Below, piece after piece: positions 1 to 13,548 of a stretch of 64,000 nt of DNA. Made by a program: the position numbers and the translations under genes. Origin of the DNA: Planomicrobium okeanokoites (GTDB lineage Bacteria; Bacillota; Bacilli; Bacillales_A; Planococcaceae). Position 1 is the first letter of the stretch; the number at the start of each line of letters is the position of its first letter. The notes beneath the pieces were generated by a model. That model worked only from the letters and a program-made list of their open reading frames with translations, was not told the DNA's origin and did no database searches. Location: the NCBI RefSeq assembly GCF_003428875.1, contig NZ_QQRS01000008.1:18445-82444 (forward strand). Reading direction: 5' to 3'.

Positions 1-69
1 TATACAGATATTGAACAAGCGATTAGAACCGTTGCGGCGGTTGCGGAAACTATAGATCAATCGTTATAA
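1..69 (+). CDS. pcrB: PcrB, C-terminal end only (partial)
   Basis: The window opens inside a reading frame that ends with the TAA at 67-69; only the last 22 codons are present (ending ...AETIDQSL). Its position directly before pcrA, and a C-terminal helix typical of the TIM-barrel prenyl-transferase PcrB, fit heptaprenylglyceryl phosphate synthase. That enzyme transfers a heptaprenyl chain to glycerol-1-phosphate in Bacillales. The identification rests mainly on conserved pcrB-pcrA-ligA order. The pcrA promoter -10 overlaps the stop codon. Confidence 0.7.
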   Translation, partial: YTDIEQAIRTVAAVAETIDQSL

Positions 70-84
70 TAAGAACAAACGTTC
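41..84 (+). promoter_or_regulatory. pcrA promoter with LexA (SOS) box
   Basis: A TATAAT -10 at 65-70 lies 18 bp after TTGCGG (41-46). Immediately downstream, at 73-84, is GAACAAACGTTC. This fits the Gram-positive LexA core GAAC-N4-GTTC exactly and covers the expected start of transcription. LexA should therefore repress pcrA-ligA, with induction by DNA damage. The box is read directly; regulation is inferred. Confidence 0.75.
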
Positions 85-97
85 GAGGTGGTGCACA

Positions 98-4332
<4,235 letters not shown>

Positions 4333-4345
4333 GGAGATATTTAAA

Positions 4346-5494
4346 ATGAAACGCTTTTGGTGGATCCCTGCCAGCATCTTGCTGCTAACCGCCTGTGTGC
4401 CGACACAAACGAATGAAACAGAAGTGGTTGGCACAGAGGAAGTGGAAACGGCAATTATTCCAAGCATGCAATTGGATGATCAGTTTTATCGGACCCTTTT
4501 GCCATACAAACAAAGTGCCACCCGAGGAAAAATCGTCAACCGCCTGAATTCCCGCTATGACATAGAAGAAGCGGAAAAAGGGCTGTTGCGCTTGTCACAA
4601 AACCAATTTTCCCCTGACGACTATTATTTTCAGGAAGGTCAGAAGATAACGGATGAAGAAGTTTCCGCTTGGCTGCGCCGTTACCATCCGGAAGATAATC
4701 CGACAGGGTTGAATGCGGAAGACAAACGCCCGCCTTTATCTGAGGAAGAATTGGCATCTGGCGAGACGCGTGACAATCCGTCACCGGAAATCCTTGCCCA
4801 TATTATCGAACAGAACTACTTGGTGAAAACCAATGAAGACACGATCCGGCTTGGCGGTGTTTCTGTAGGACTTGCCTTGAATTCAATTTATTACAGTGAA
4901 AACGACCAGGGCGTATCTTATGAAGAAACGATTTCGCAGGAACAATTGGAGTCGGAAGGCAAGCGGATGGCAGATGAAATTGTCAACAGACTTCGCCAAA
5001 AAGAAGGAATGGCGGATATACCGATCACCGTCGGCCTCTTCAAGCAGAAAAGCCGGAGTACAATCACCGCTGGCACTTATTTCACATATGGAGTCGCTCC
5101 GGGTGGTGAAAATTCAGTAGCCAAATGGAATCCGATCAATGAAGAATTCGTGATTTTCCCTTCGAGCAATCCTGAGGAGAAATATCGTGAAGTGGATACG
5201 GCATTCAAAAATTTCAAGCAGGATGTCGAAGAGTACTTCTCCAACTTCACCAGTGTCATCGGAACTGGCTTCTATCAAGGGGATTCCATCCGTAAGCTTC
5301 AGATTGAAATTCCAATCCAGTTTTACGGTTCCTCTGAAGTCATCGGTTTCACACAATATTTGACGGGTCTGGTCATGAAGCATTTTCCAGAAAATATCCA
5401 AGTGGAGATTGATTTGAACTCTGTCAATGGAGCGGAAGCGCTGATATTAAGAAAAGCCAATGAAACTGAACCAATCGTCCATATTTATGAATAA
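4346..5494 (+). CDS. CamS family lipoprotein (YerH-like)
   Basis: A 382-residue exported lipoprotein: basic start, hydrophobic stretch, and lipobox LLTAC with the lipidated Cys at about residue 17. The rest is a soluble CamS-type fold; CamS proteins in enterococci and staphylococci release sex-pheromone-like peptides from their signal sequence. It sits 13 bp after ligA with GAGGAG before ATG, the place of yerH in B. subtilis. Its cellular role in Bacillales is unknown; placement in a repair operon is conserved but unexplained. Confidence 0.88.
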   Translation: MKRFWWIPASILLLTACVPTQTNETEVVGTEEVETAIIPSMQLDDQFYRTLLPYKQSATRGKIVNRLNSRYDIEEAEKGLLRLSQNQFSPDDYYFQEGQKITDEEVSAWLRRYHPEDNPTGLNAEDKRPPLSEEELASGETRDNPSPEILAHIIEQNYLVKTNEDTIRLGGVSVGLALNSIYYSENDQGVSYEETISQEQLESEGKRMADEIVNRLRQKEGMADIPITVGLFKQKSRSTITAGTYFTYGVAPGGENSVAKWNPINEEFVIFPSSNPEEKYREVDTAFKNFKQDVEEYFSNFTSVIGTGFYQGDSIRKLQIEIPIQFYGSSEVIGFTQYLTGLVMKHFPENIQVEIDLNSVNGAEALILRKANETEPIVHIYE

Positions 5495-5501
5495 AAAAAG
5501 T

Positions 5502-5535
5502 CTGCCCCTGATTTAAGGGATGGATTAAGGGGCAG
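5502..5535 (+). terminator. Hairpin after camS
   Basis: CTGCCCCT at 5502-5509 pairs with AGGGGCAG at 5528-5535 around an 18-nt loop. No clean T run follows, so it may be a weak terminator or RNA 3'-end stabiliser. Confidence 0.45.
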
Positions 5536-5616
5536 CCAGCGCGGCTGTCTCTATTCTTTTGAGTCAAGGAATGGTATGATATAGCGTATGTTTACTGATT
5601 TCGGAGGTGTAAGGAA

Positions 5617-5907
5617 ATGGCGAAAATGACGAAAGAAGAAGTGATCGAGGTTGCCCATTTGGCGCGTTTGGCGATTACTGATGAAGAAGCGATCCATTTT
5701 GCAGAACAATTGGAAGCCATCACAAATGCGATGGAGCTTTTAAATGAATTGGATACAGACAACGTTGAACCGACAACACACGTATTGCCGATGGTCAATG
5801 TATTGCGTGAAGATAAAGCGGAGGCAGGATTGCCGCGCGAAACGGTTTTGAAAAATGTTAAAGAACATGAAGCCGGACAAGTGAAAGTTCCGACCATTCT
5901 GGAGTAA
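5617..5907 (+). CDS. gatC: Asp/Glu-tRNA amidotransferase subunit C
   Basis: GatC is the small chaperone-like subunit of the GatCAB amidotransferase, which converts misacylated Glu-tRNA(Gln) and Asp-tRNA(Asn) to the correct amides. The 96-residue sequence has the typical start ([16 protein letters not shown]), the central [14 protein letters not shown] segment and a VPTILE end. A strong GGAGGTG lies 7 bp before ATG. It heads the gatC-gatA-gatB operon, 17 bp before gatA. Confidence 0.97.
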   Translation: MAKMTKEEVIEVAHLARLAITDEEAIHFAEQLEAITNAMELLNELDTDNVEPTTHVLPMVNVLREDKAEAGLPRETVLKNVKEHEAGQVKVPTILE

Positions 5908-5924
5908 TAGCGAGGAGGGAAACC

Positions 5925-7394
5925 ATGAAATTCTATGATAAGACAGCTGCTGAATTACAGGAAATGATACATAGTAATGAAGCGACGATTTCAGAAATAA
6001 CAAAGCAGACAATTGAACGGATCAACGAACTTGACCCGAAAGTCGATGCTTTTTTGGCAATGAATGAAGAACAGGCGATGGCCGATGCAAGTGAAATGGA
6101 TAAAGCACCAATGGAACAGCGGGGGCCTTTATTCGGTTTGCCGATCGGTGTGAAAGACAACATCATGACAGAAGGTTTGGTAACGACCGCTTCAAGCCGT
6201 ATCCTGGAAGGTTTCAATCCTATTTATAACGCGACTGTAGTCGAAAAACTGCGCGCTGCAGGAATGGTGATTGTCGGGAAGTTGAATATGGATGAATTCG
6301 CAATGGGCTCATCGAACGAAAACTCCTATTATAAAAAGACAAGAAACCCTTGGAACCTTGATTATGTGCCAGGCGGTTCTTCGGGCGGCTCAACTGCTGC
6401 AGTGGCTGCAGGCGAAGTGCCGTTCACACTTGGTTCCGACACTGGCGGTTCTATCCGCCAGCCGGCTGCATTCTGCGGCGTTGTCGGCATGAAGCCGACA
6501 TATGGCCGTGTATCACGTTTCGGTCTGATTGCATTTGCTTCTTCACTGGACCAAATCGGTCCTGTAACACGCAATGTAAAAGACAACGCATTGTTATTGC
6601 AGGCGATTGCCGGACATGACGAAAAGGATTCCACTTCAGCGGATGTTGAAGTGCCTGATTTTGCGGCAGCGTTGACTGGCGATATCAACGGTCTCCGTAT
6701 TGGCGTACCTAAAGAGTACTTTGCGGAAGGTGTCAGCGAATCCGCTAAAAAGGCGGTGTACGATGCACTGGATGTGTTGAAGGAAAAAGGGGCGACCGTA
6801 GAAGAGATTTCATTGCCTCATTCAAAATATGCGTTGGCGACATATTATCTGCTGGCTTCTTCGGAAGCATCTTCGAACCTGTCCCGATTTGACGGAATCC
6901 GTTACGGTTACCGCACGAATAAAGCGAGCAGCCTATTGGATTTCTATATGAATACACGGGCAGAAGGCTTCGGTGATGAAGTGAAACGCCGGATCATGCT
7001 TGGAACATATGCGTTAAGTTCCGGTTATTATGATGCTTATTATAAAAAAGCGCAGAAAGTGCGTACATTGATCAAAAAAGATTTTGACGATGCATTTGAA
7101 AACTATGATGTCATCATCGCACCGACAACACCGACACCGGCATTTAAAATTGGTGAAATCATTGATGATCCACTCACGATGTATGCAAATGATATCCTGA
7201 CAATTCCTGTAAACCTTGCGGGCGTTCCAGCGATTTCGGTGCCATGCGGATTTGAAGGCGATATGCCGCTTGGCCTGCAGATCATCGGCAATTATTTCGA
7301 TGAGGAAACGGTTTATCGTGTAGCCGATGTGTTTGAGAAGGCGACAGATTTCCATAAAATAACTCCTCAATTATGGGAGGGAGCAGCACAATGA
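5925..7394 (+). CDS. gatA: Asp/Glu-tRNA amidotransferase subunit A
   Basis: GatA is the glutaminase/amidase subunit that releases ammonia from glutamine and channels it to GatB. The 489-residue protein carries the amidase-signature Ser-cisSer-Lys triad: Lys77 (GVKDN), Ser152 (GGSSGGS) and Ser176 (DTGGSIRQP). GAGGAGG precedes ATG. Its stop overlaps the gatB start as ATGA, suggesting translational coupling. Confidence 0.98.
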   Translation: MKFYDKTAAELQEMIHSNEATISEITKQTIERINELDPKVDAFLAMNEEQAMADASEMDKAPMEQRGPLFGLPIGVKDNIMTEGLVTTASSRILEGFNPIYNATVVEKLRAAGMVIVGKLNMDEFAMGSSNENSYYKKTRNPWNLDYVPGGSSGGSTAAVAAGEVPFTLGSDTGGSIRQPAAFCGVVGMKPTYGRVSRFGLIAFASSLDQIGPVTRNVKDNALLLQAIAGHDEKDSTSADVEVPDFAAALTGDINGLRIGVPKEYFAEGVSESAKKAVYDALDVLKEKGATVEEISLPHSKYALATYYLLASSEASSNLSRFDGIRYGYRTNKASSLLDFYMNTRAEGFGDEVKRRIMLGTYALSSGYYDAYYKKAQKVRTLIKKDFDDAFENYDVIIAPTTPTPAFKIGEIIDDPLTMYANDILTIPVNLAGVPAISVPCGFEGDMPLGLQIIGNYFDEETVYRVADVFEKATDFHKITPQLWEGAAQ

Positions 7395-8821
7395 ATTTTG
7401 AAACAATCATCGGACTTGAAGTGCACGTAGAATTGAAAACCGATTCCAAAATGTTTTCACCGTCTCCTGCACATTTCGGAGCAGAACCGAACACGAACAC
7501 AAACGCCATCGACCTTGGTTATCCCGGCGTTCTTCCGGTAGTCAATAAAACTGCGGTGGACTGGGCGATGAAAGCGGCGCTTGCGTTAAACTGCGAGATT
7601 ACACGCCACACGAAATTCGACCGGAAAAACTATTTCTATCCGGACAATCCGAAGGCTTACCAAATTTCCCAATTTGATCAGCCGATCGGCGAACATGGCT
7701 GGATTGAAATCGAAGTGAACGGCGAGAAAAAACGCATCGGCATCACGCGCCTTCATATGGAAGAAGACGCGGGTAAACTGACGCACACCGATAAAGGCTA
7801 TTCGCTGGTCGATTATAACCGCCAGGGAACTCCGCTGATCGAAATCGTTTCTGAACCGGATATCCGTACAGCTGACGAAGCATATGCATACCTGGAGAAA
7901 ATCAAAGCGATCATCCAATACACAGGCGTTTCCGATGTCCGCATGGAAGAAGGCTCACTTCGCTGCGACGCGAATATTTCCCTCCGTCCGTATGGTCAGG
8001 AGCAATTCGGTACGAAAACGGAATTGAAAAACCTGAACTCGTTCAACTATGTTCGTAAAGGAATTGAACATGAACAGATTCGGCAGGAGCAGGTATTGCT
8101 GTCAGGCGGTGTCATTCCGCAGGAAACCCGCCGCTATGACGAATCCACTGGTAAAACAGTATTGATGCGTATTAAAGAAGGGTCTGACGATTACCGTTAT
8201 TTCCCGGAACCGGACCTTGTGGATATTGTTATCGATGATGCCTGGATTGAACGCGTCCGTGCAGAAATTCCGGAACTTCCGGATGCGCGTAAAGCACGCT
8301 ACATTTCCGAACTTGGCATGTCTTCGTATGATGCGATGGTATTGACGCTTGCGAAACCGATTTCCGACTTTTTCGAGGCGACAGTCGAAGCCGGAGCAGA
8401 CGCGAAACTGGTTTCCAACTGGCTGATGGGGGAAGTTTCCGCTTACCTGAATGCCGAACAAAAAGAGCTGGGCGATACGGCATTGACTCCGGAAGGCCTG
8501 GCAGGAATGATCAAGTTGATTGCCGATGGAACCATTTCGTCTAAAATCGCTAAGAAAGTGTTCCGTGAATTGATTGAAAAAGGCGGCGACGCCAATGATA
8601 TCGTGAAGGCGAAAGGGCTTGTCCAAATTTCGGATGAAGGCGTTCTGCGTGAATTTGTAACGAATACATTGGATGCCAACCCGCAGTCGATCGAAGATTT
8701 CAAAAATGGTAAAGACCGTGCGATCGGCTTCCTGGTCGGCCAAATTATGAAAGCGACCAAAGGGCAGGCGAATCCGCCATTATTGAATAAGATCCTTTTG
8801 GAAGAAATCAGCAAACGATAA
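7391..8821 (+). CDS. gatB: Asp/Glu-tRNA amidotransferase subunit B
   Basis: GatB binds the misacylated tRNA, phosphorylates the acid side chain and accepts ammonia from GatA. The 476-residue protein begins [17 protein letters not shown], the usual GatB start, and ends with a YqeY-like helical tail. I chose ATG 7391 over the GTG-like start 18 bp upstream. It follows GGGAGGG (7376-7382) at normal spacing, matches the family start, and forms the ATGA overlap with gatA. Confidence 0.97.
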   Translation: MNFETIIGLEVHVELKTDSKMFSPSPAHFGAEPNTNTNAIDLGYPGVLPVVNKTAVDWAMKAALALNCEITRHTKFDRKNYFYPDNPKAYQISQFDQPIGEHGWIEIEVNGEKKRIGITRLHMEEDAGKLTHTDKGYSLVDYNRQGTPLIEIVSEPDIRTADEAYAYLEKIKAIIQYTGVSDVRMEEGSLRCDANISLRPYGQEQFGTKTELKNLNSFNYVRKGIEHEQIRQEQVLLSGGVIPQETRRYDESTGKTVLMRIKEGSDDYRYFPEPDLVDIVIDDAWIERVRAEIPELPDARKARYISELGMSSYDAMVLTLAKPISDFFEATVEAGADAKLVSNWLMGEVSAYLNAEQKELGDTALTPEGLAGMIKLIADGTISSKIAKKVFRELIEKGGDANDIVKAKGLVQISDEGVLREFVTNTLDANPQSIEDFKNGKDRAIGFLVGQIMKATKGQANPPLLNKILLEEISKR

Positions 8822-8824
8822 AAT

Positions 8825-8857
8825 GATGGGTGGCCCTTTTATGGGCCATCTTTTTTT
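8825..8857 (+). terminator. Terminator of gatCAB
   Basis: TGGCCC (8831) pairs with GGGCCA, the stem is extended by flanking GATG/CATC, and seven T residues follow (8851-8857). A classic intrinsic terminator. Confidence 0.88.
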
Positions 8858-8861
8858 AGGA

Positions 8862-8870
8862 TGATATAAT
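8862..8870 (+). promoter_or_regulatory. Extended -10 promoter before the thioredoxin-like gene
   Basis: TGATATAAT gives a TGn extended -10 plus a perfect TATAAT (8865-8870), just after the gatCAB terminator and 52 bp before the next start codon. No good -35 is seen. Confidence 0.55.
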
Positions 8871-8922
8871 TTGATGGTTTTGAAAAAGACAAGTAAACTG
8901 GATTTAAAGGAGATGTGATACC

Positions 8923-9483
8923 ATGACACTGGAGCAGAACTATTTTGACAATGCGATTACGCTTGAAAATTATATGTCCCAAATGGAATCGAACCAGGAA
9001 AAATCATATTCGATCTATGAAAAATTCACCCTGCCGGAAGATAAGGAATTCATCTCTTTATTGAAAGAGAAGAATCCTCATATCCTCGTCATCACGGAGG
9101 ACTGGTGCGGCGATGCCATGATGAATAATGCGATTCTCCGTAAAATCGCGGATGCGGGAGACGTTGAGGTCCGGTGCGTGTACCGGGATGAAAACCTGGA
9201 TTTGATGGATCGCTATTTAACGAATGGCGGACGTTCCATTCCAAAATACATCATTTTATCGCAGGACGGCGAAGTGCTGGGGGACTGGGGTCCGAGATCT
9301 GAGAAGGTCCAGGAATTCGTGGATGATTTGAAAGCGAAATTGCCCGAGAAAGAAGATCCGCAATACGACCTGCATTTTAAGACTGTGATCGGCGAGATAT
9401 CAGACGGCTTTGTCTACAAAAGCGAGTTTTGGGACAGCGTTTATCAGGAATTAAAAGCAGTTTTGACCAAATCACTGGCTTAA
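8923..9483 (+). CDS. Thioredoxin-fold protein with a single active-site cysteine
   Basis: The 186-residue sequence has a thioredoxin core: a beta strand (PHILVITED) running into WCGDA at 61-65, and the cis-proline segment GGRSIPKYIIL. The CxxC of true thioredoxins is reduced to C-G-D-A, so only Cys62 remains at the active site. Such proteins may act as monothiol or bacillithiol-linked redox proteins; substrate unknown. AAGGAGATG precedes ATG. It is monocistronic between two terminated operons. Confidence 0.8.
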   Translation: MTLEQNYFDNAITLENYMSQMESNQEKSYSIYEKFTLPEDKEFISLLKEKNPHILVITEDWCGDAMMNNAILRKIADAGDVEVRCVYRDENLDLMDRYLTNGGRSIPKYIILSQDGEVLGDWGPRSEKVQEFVDDLKAKLPEKEDPQYDLHFKTVIGEISDGFVYKSEFWDSVYQELKAVLTKSLA

Positions 9484-9564
9484 AGAAAAAACTTGCAAAA
9501 AAGGAACTTTAATCTTTTTTTATTGTCTTATTTTCTAGAGTAAGTGGAGAAAGGCTGAAATCTT

Positions 9565-10476
9565 ATGAAACGAGCACGCATTATTTACAACCCGACATCC
9601 GGCAGGGAGTTGTTCCGCAAGCATCTGCCGGAAGTGCTGGAAAAAATGGAAATCGCAGGATACGAAACATCCTGCCACGCTACGACCTGTGAAGGTGATG
9701 CTACGGCTGCTGCCATAACGGCTGTCGAAAGGAAATTTGATCTGATTGTCGCAGTTGGCGGCGATGGAACATTGAATGAAGTCGTATCCGGCGTTTCCAC
9801 ATTTGAAGAACGGCCGAAAATAGGATTGATACCGATGGGGACGACAAATGACTTCGCCCGTGCCGTACATATTCCCCGCGACATCAACAAGGCTGTCGAT
9901 ATCATTATTCAAGGGGATTCGGTTCCGGTGGATGTCGGCATGATGAACGATCGCTATTTCATCAATATCGCCGGCGGCGGAAGAATGACTGAGCTGACCT
10001 ATGAAGTGCCAAGCAAACTGAAAACGGTCCTTGGGCAGATGGCTTATTATCTGAAAGGGATTGAGATGCTGCCGTCCATCCGCTCGTCCAATGTCCGCAT
10101 CGAGTATGATGGAGAAGTTTTTGATGACAAGGCGATGATGTTCCTGATCGGCTTGACTAATTCAGTAGGCGGCTTCGAAAAACTGGCTCCAGACGCCAGC
10201 ATCAACGATGGCAAGTTCACGCTGCTGATTTTAAAAGAAGTGAATATGGCAGAATTTATCCGATTGGCTTCACTGGCGCTTCGCGGGGAGCATCTGTCAA
10301 ACCCCCACGTCATCTATGCAAAAGCCAGCAGAATTTCGGTGTCATCCGAAGAGCGTGTCATGCTGAACCTTGATGGAGAGTTTGGAGGAGTGCTTCCGGC
10401 AGTATTCCAAAACCTTGAAAAACATATTGAAGTGCTGGTGCCGATCCAGTCACTGAACGAAAAAGACATAAAATGA
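9565..10476 (+). CDS. dgkB: Soluble diacylglycerol kinase DgkB
   Basis: DgkB phosphorylates the diacylglycerol released by lipoteichoic acid synthesis, returning it to phospholipid synthesis. The 303-residue protein has the lipid-kinase nucleotide motif VGGDGTLNEV (Gly65-Asp67-Gly68), the IGLIPMGTTNDFAR segment, and a C-terminal LNLDGEFGG motif. Its position after gatCAB and before rlmCD repeats the B. subtilis order (yerQ-yefA), although other genes are interposed here. YegS-type lipid kinases share the fold, but the context favours DgkB. Confidence 0.93.
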   Translation: MKRARIIYNPTSGRELFRKHLPEVLEKMEIAGYETSCHATTCEGDATAAAITAVERKFDLIVAVGGDGTLNEVVSGVSTFEERPKIGLIPMGTTNDFARAVHIPRDINKAVDIIIQGDSVPVDVGMMNDRYFINIAGGGRMTELTYEVPSKLKTVLGQMAYYLKGIEMLPSIRSSNVRIEYDGEVFDDKAMMFLIGLTNSVGGFEKLAPDASINDGKFTLLILKEVNMAEFIRLASLALRGEHLSNPHVIYAKASRISVSSEERVMLNLDGEFGGVLPAVFQNLEKHIEVLVPIQSLNEKDIK

Positions 10477-10514
10477 AAGAAGCCCAGCAGTCTCAAGACT
10501 GCTGGGCTTCTTTC
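10475..10514. terminator. Bidirectional terminator, dgkB / Nudix gene
   Basis: A perfect 19-bp inverted repeat with a 2-nt centre (GAAAGAAGCCC...GGGCTTCTTTC) starts inside the dgkB stop codon. A-rich and T-rich ends serve both convergent genes. Confidence 0.9.
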
Positions 10515-10522
10515 ATTATTTC

Positions 10523-10951
10523 TTATAAAAGTTCGATTGCCGTGTCCTGTTCCATTGCGAGCTTAGGCAAATTGTCCACGGGTTCCCACCGGAACAACAG
10601 TGTCAAACCGTTATCGCGGCCATCGCTCTTGATGGTATGTTCCCACTGGTCGACCTTTTCACCCGTATATTCGAAGTGGAAAATATTGCGTTCGTATACT
10701 TTGTCACGATGTTCAGGATAATAATTATATTTATGGATTTTTCCTGCAAAATCCAAAACGTTGCTTGGCAGTCCGGTTTCTTCCTGGACTTCACGATAAA
10801 GTGCATCGATAAGCATTTCTCCATCAGCGATGGAACCACCAGGGACCTGGACACCGACTTCCGGTTCACCTTTGTATTCGAAAACCAGCAATTCACGGTT
10901 TTCATCAGGGCCTCTTGTGATGTAGGCGAATACTTTTCTGCTTGTTTCCAT
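10523..10951 (-). CDS. Nudix hydrolase
   Basis: A 142-residue protein with the complete Nudix box (G-x5-E-x7-REVQEETGL, residues about 39-61), which binds Mg2+ for cleavage of nucleoside diphosphate-linked substrates. The N-terminal strand region (KVFAYITRG) and the C-terminal FRWEPVDNLPKL are typical of small NTP-pyrophosphatase or RppH-like Nudix proteins. The substrate cannot be deduced. I place the start at ATG 10951, which has AGGG at good spacing, rather than the upstream GTG. Confidence 0.85.
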   Translation of the reverse strand: METSRKVFAYITRGPDENRELLVFEYKGEPEVGVQVPGGSIADGEMLIDALYREVQEETGLPSNVLDFAGKIHKYNYYPEHRDKVYERNIFHFEYTGEKVDQWEHTIKSDGRDNGLTLLFRWEPVDNLPKLAMEQDTAIELL

Positions 10952-11158
10952 ATGAATCACCCTTTTTTTATGTTCTTAATAGAATACTAAAAATTCTAAA
11001 AAATATCAAGCGCTTAATTCAGCTATTGTCACAGCTTATTCAAAGTTTAGCGTAAATCTGTGGTTTTTAAATTCGCTCCAGAAGATTCAGCCGGCCTCCT
11101 TAGGGTACAATAAATGTAGAACTTACGGAGAAGTATATTCCATGGGAGGGGTAAGGAA

Positions 11159-12508
11159 ATGGGATTTGAAGATACAGCTTTATTAAGCCGTATCCTGACA
11201 ACGATGACTCTTTCATTTCACATTTTGTATGCAACAATCGGAGTCGGTGTACCACTGATGATTTTGATCGCCCAGTGGGTCGGGATCAAAAAGAAAGATG
11301 ATCATTATATTTTGCTCGCCAGAAGATGGGCGAGAGGATTTGTAATAACTGTAGCGGTCGGAGTTGTGACAGGGACCGCAATCGGTTTGCAATTGTCGCT
11401 GCTTTGGCCGAACTTCATGCAAATGGCAGGTAATGTAATCGCTTTGCCATTGTTCATGGAAGTATTTGCATTTTTCTTTGAAGCTATTTTTCTGGGCATC
11501 TATTTGTATACTTGGGACCGTTTCGAAGATCAGCGAAAACACTTACTGCTGTTGATTCCTGTTGCACTGGGAGCGGCCGCATCCTCGGTTTTCATCACGA
11601 TGGTCAACTCATTCATGAACGCACCGCAGGGCTTCGATCTGGTGAATGGTGAATTGATCAACATCAGCCCATTGCTGGCGATGTTGAGTCCAGCTGTTCC
11701 GACGAAAGTGGCGCACGTCATGTCCACTGCTTTCATGACCAGCGCGTTCGTGCTCGCATCTATCGCAGCGCTGCGCATTGTTCAGGGATCGACGCATGTC
11801 TATCATAAAAAAGCATTGCTGATGACCATGAAACTCGGATTTGTCTTTTCAATCGCCACAGCATTGATCGGCGACTTTTCCGGTAAATACCTTGCCGAAT
11901 ACCAGCCGGAGAAATTGGCCGCAGCTGAATGGCATTTCGAAACAGAAGATGAAGCAAGATTAATTCTTTTCGGTGTGCTTGATGGACAGGAACCGAAGTA
12001 TGCGATTGAAATTCCATACGCACTAAGTATACTGGCTCACGGTGTGCCGAGTGCTGAAGTGACCGGGCTGAATGAATTTCCCGAAGACGAAATTCCTCCG
12101 CTCTGGATCCACTATCTCTTTGATACGATGGTCTCCATCGGCATGTGGCTCGCTTTCTTCTCATTCGTGTATGTCGTAGCGGCATGGCGCAAATGGCCAA
12201 TTATCACTAAAAAATGGTTCCGCTGGCTGACTGTGGCGGCCGGACCATTGGCATTGATCGCTATCGAAGCCGGATGGTGGTTCACTGAAGTCGGCCGTCA
12301 GCCATGGATTCTGCGGGGTTACATGAAGACAAGCGAAGCCGCCACTACAAGCGGGCAGGTTGACTTGATGATCATTTTATTCGCAGGATTGTATTTTATC
12401 CTGGGCATCGGTACAATCGTTGTATTATCACGGATGTACAAACGGAACCCAGTAGAGAAAGAACTTGCCCAAAGACAAAAAGCTGATAAAGGCGGTGATC
12501 CGGAATGA
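11159..12508 (+). CDS. cydA: Cytochrome bd oxidase subunit I
   Basis: CydA carries the three hemes of the quinol-oxidising, oxygen-reducing bd oxidase in the plasma membrane. The 449-residue protein is almost all transmembrane. It has the N-terminal LSFHILYATIGVG segment with a likely heme-ligand His, AAEWHFETE, and the conserved VGRQPWILRGYMKT near the C-terminal helices. The Q loop is short, as in Firmicutes enzymes. A strong GGGAGGGG precedes ATG. Its stop overlaps cydB as ATGA, and no cydCD assembly genes follow. Confidence 0.95.
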   Translation: MGFEDTALLSRILTTMTLSFHILYATIGVGVPLMILIAQWVGIKKKDDHYILLARRWARGFVITVAVGVVTGTAIGLQLSLLWPNFMQMAGNVIALPLFMEVFAFFFEAIFLGIYLYTWDRFEDQRKHLLLLIPVALGAAASSVFITMVNSFMNAPQGFDLVNGELINISPLLAMLSPAVPTKVAHVMSTAFMTSAFVLASIAALRIVQGSTHVYHKKALLMTMKLGFVFSIATALIGDFSGKYLAEYQPEKLAAAEWHFETEDEARLILFGVLDGQEPKYAIEIPYALSILAHGVPSAEVTGLNEFPEDEIPPLWIHYLFDTMVSIGMWLAFFSFVYVVAAWRKWPIITKKWFRWLTVAAGPLALIAIEAGWWFTEVGRQPWILRGYMKTSEAATTSGQVDLMIILFAGLYFILGIGTIVVLSRMYKRNPVEKELAQRQKADKGGDPE

Positions 12509-13533
12509 CACTTGAAATAATCGGAGTTTCGGTTTTATGGCTGTTTCTGTTTCTGTATGTAATCGTGGCGTCCATCGATTTCGGTGCCGGATTTTTCAAC
12601 GCCTACAGTGCGTTTACAGATAAACAGCACATCCTGACCAATATTATCCAGCGTTACCTGTCGCCGGTGTGGGAAGTCACCAACGTTTTCTTTGTGTTCT
12701 TCTTTGTGGGAATCATCGGTTTCTTTCCGCAAACCGCTTTCTATTACGGAACGACCTTGCTCGTTCCTGCCAGTCTGGCGCTGATCTTGCTCGCCATCCG
12801 CGGCTCTTATTATGCCTTTGCGACATACGGGGCTAAAATCAATCACCGCGGTTATATATACATGTATGGGTTATCCGGTCTGCTGCTGCCGGCGTCATTG
12901 TCACCGGTACTCGCTATGTCGGAAGGCGGCTTCATCAAGATGAAGGGTGATCAGCCCTATCTCGATTACTGGGCGCTGTTTACAAGTCCGTTGATGTGGA
13001 GCATCGTTGTACTGAGCATCACTGCTGTACTTTATATCTCTGCCGTATTCCTGACCTGGTATGCCAATAAAGCGGGAGACGTCAAGGCGACCGATCTGAT
13101 GCGCAAATACGCGCTTGTGTGGGCGGGACCTGCCATCGTTACAGCAACAGGGATCATATTCGAATTGCGCGGCCACAATCCTGAGCATTACAGCCGGATC
13201 CTGGATCTCTGGTGGGTCTTCGCAATCTCGTTCCTGTTGTTCATCGGTACCGTTTATCTGATTTGGAAAAAGAAAAATTACGGCCTGGCGTTCGTTCTGC
13301 TGGTCGGTCAGTTCTTTACCGCTTTCTTTGCATATGGCGTTTCCCATTATCCATATCTGCTGTATCCGTATTTGACCATCTACGACAGTTTTACGAACGA
13401 AGCAATGGCGATTGCCTTAATCATCGCTTTCATTGCAGGTCTTGGTTTACTGCTTCCGTCACTGTATCTTTTGTTCCGGCTGTTCTTGTTCGATAAAGAC
13501 TATGTCAAAGGCAAATCGGATTACCATGCATAA
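12505..13533 (+). CDS. cydB: Cytochrome bd oxidase subunit II
   Basis: This 342-residue polytopic membrane protein pairs with CydA. It contains the family segment VASIDFGAGFFNAYS near the N-terminus and a run of about nine hydrophobic helices, and ends with a short charged tail (DKDYVKGKSDYHA). GGCGGTG precedes ATG 12505, which lies inside the end of cydA. It is the middle gene of cydA-cydB-cydS. Confidence 0.94.
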   Translation: MTLEIIGVSVLWLFLFLYVIVASIDFGAGFFNAYSAFTDKQHILTNIIQRYLSPVWEVTNVFFVFFFVGIIGFFPQTAFYYGTTLLVPASLALILLAIRGSYYAFATYGAKINHRGYIYMYGLSGLLLPASLSPVLAMSEGGFIKMKGDQPYLDYWALFTSPLMWSIVVLSITAVLYISAVFLTWYANKAGDVKATDLMRKYALVWAGPAIVTATGIIFELRGHNPEHYSRILDLWWVFAISFLLFIGTVYLIWKKKNYGLAFVLLVGQFFTAFFAYGVSHYPYLLYPYLTIYDSFTNEAMAIALIIAFIAGLGLLLPSLYLLFRLFLFDKDYVKGKSDYHA

Positions 13534-13548
13534 AAGGGGGAAGTTTCC

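Noticed and set aside
5540..5600. Promoter for gatCAB
   Set aside because: TATGAT at about 5575 is a fair -10, but no -35 at an acceptable distance is present, so I did not list it as a feature.
8102..8743. 213-codon open frame on the minus strand
   Set aside because: It lies wholly inside gatB, has no family features, and reflects codon bias of the real gene on the opposite strand.
10637..10990. 117-codon hydrophobic open frame on the plus strand
   Set aside because: It is antisense to the Nudix gene and extends only into the A/T-rich upstream region. The Nudix box on the other strand is decisive.
11020..11060. Possible Rex site before cydA
   Set aside because: TTGTCACAG is only a partial half-site; the second half of TTGTGAA-n4-TTCACAA is missing.
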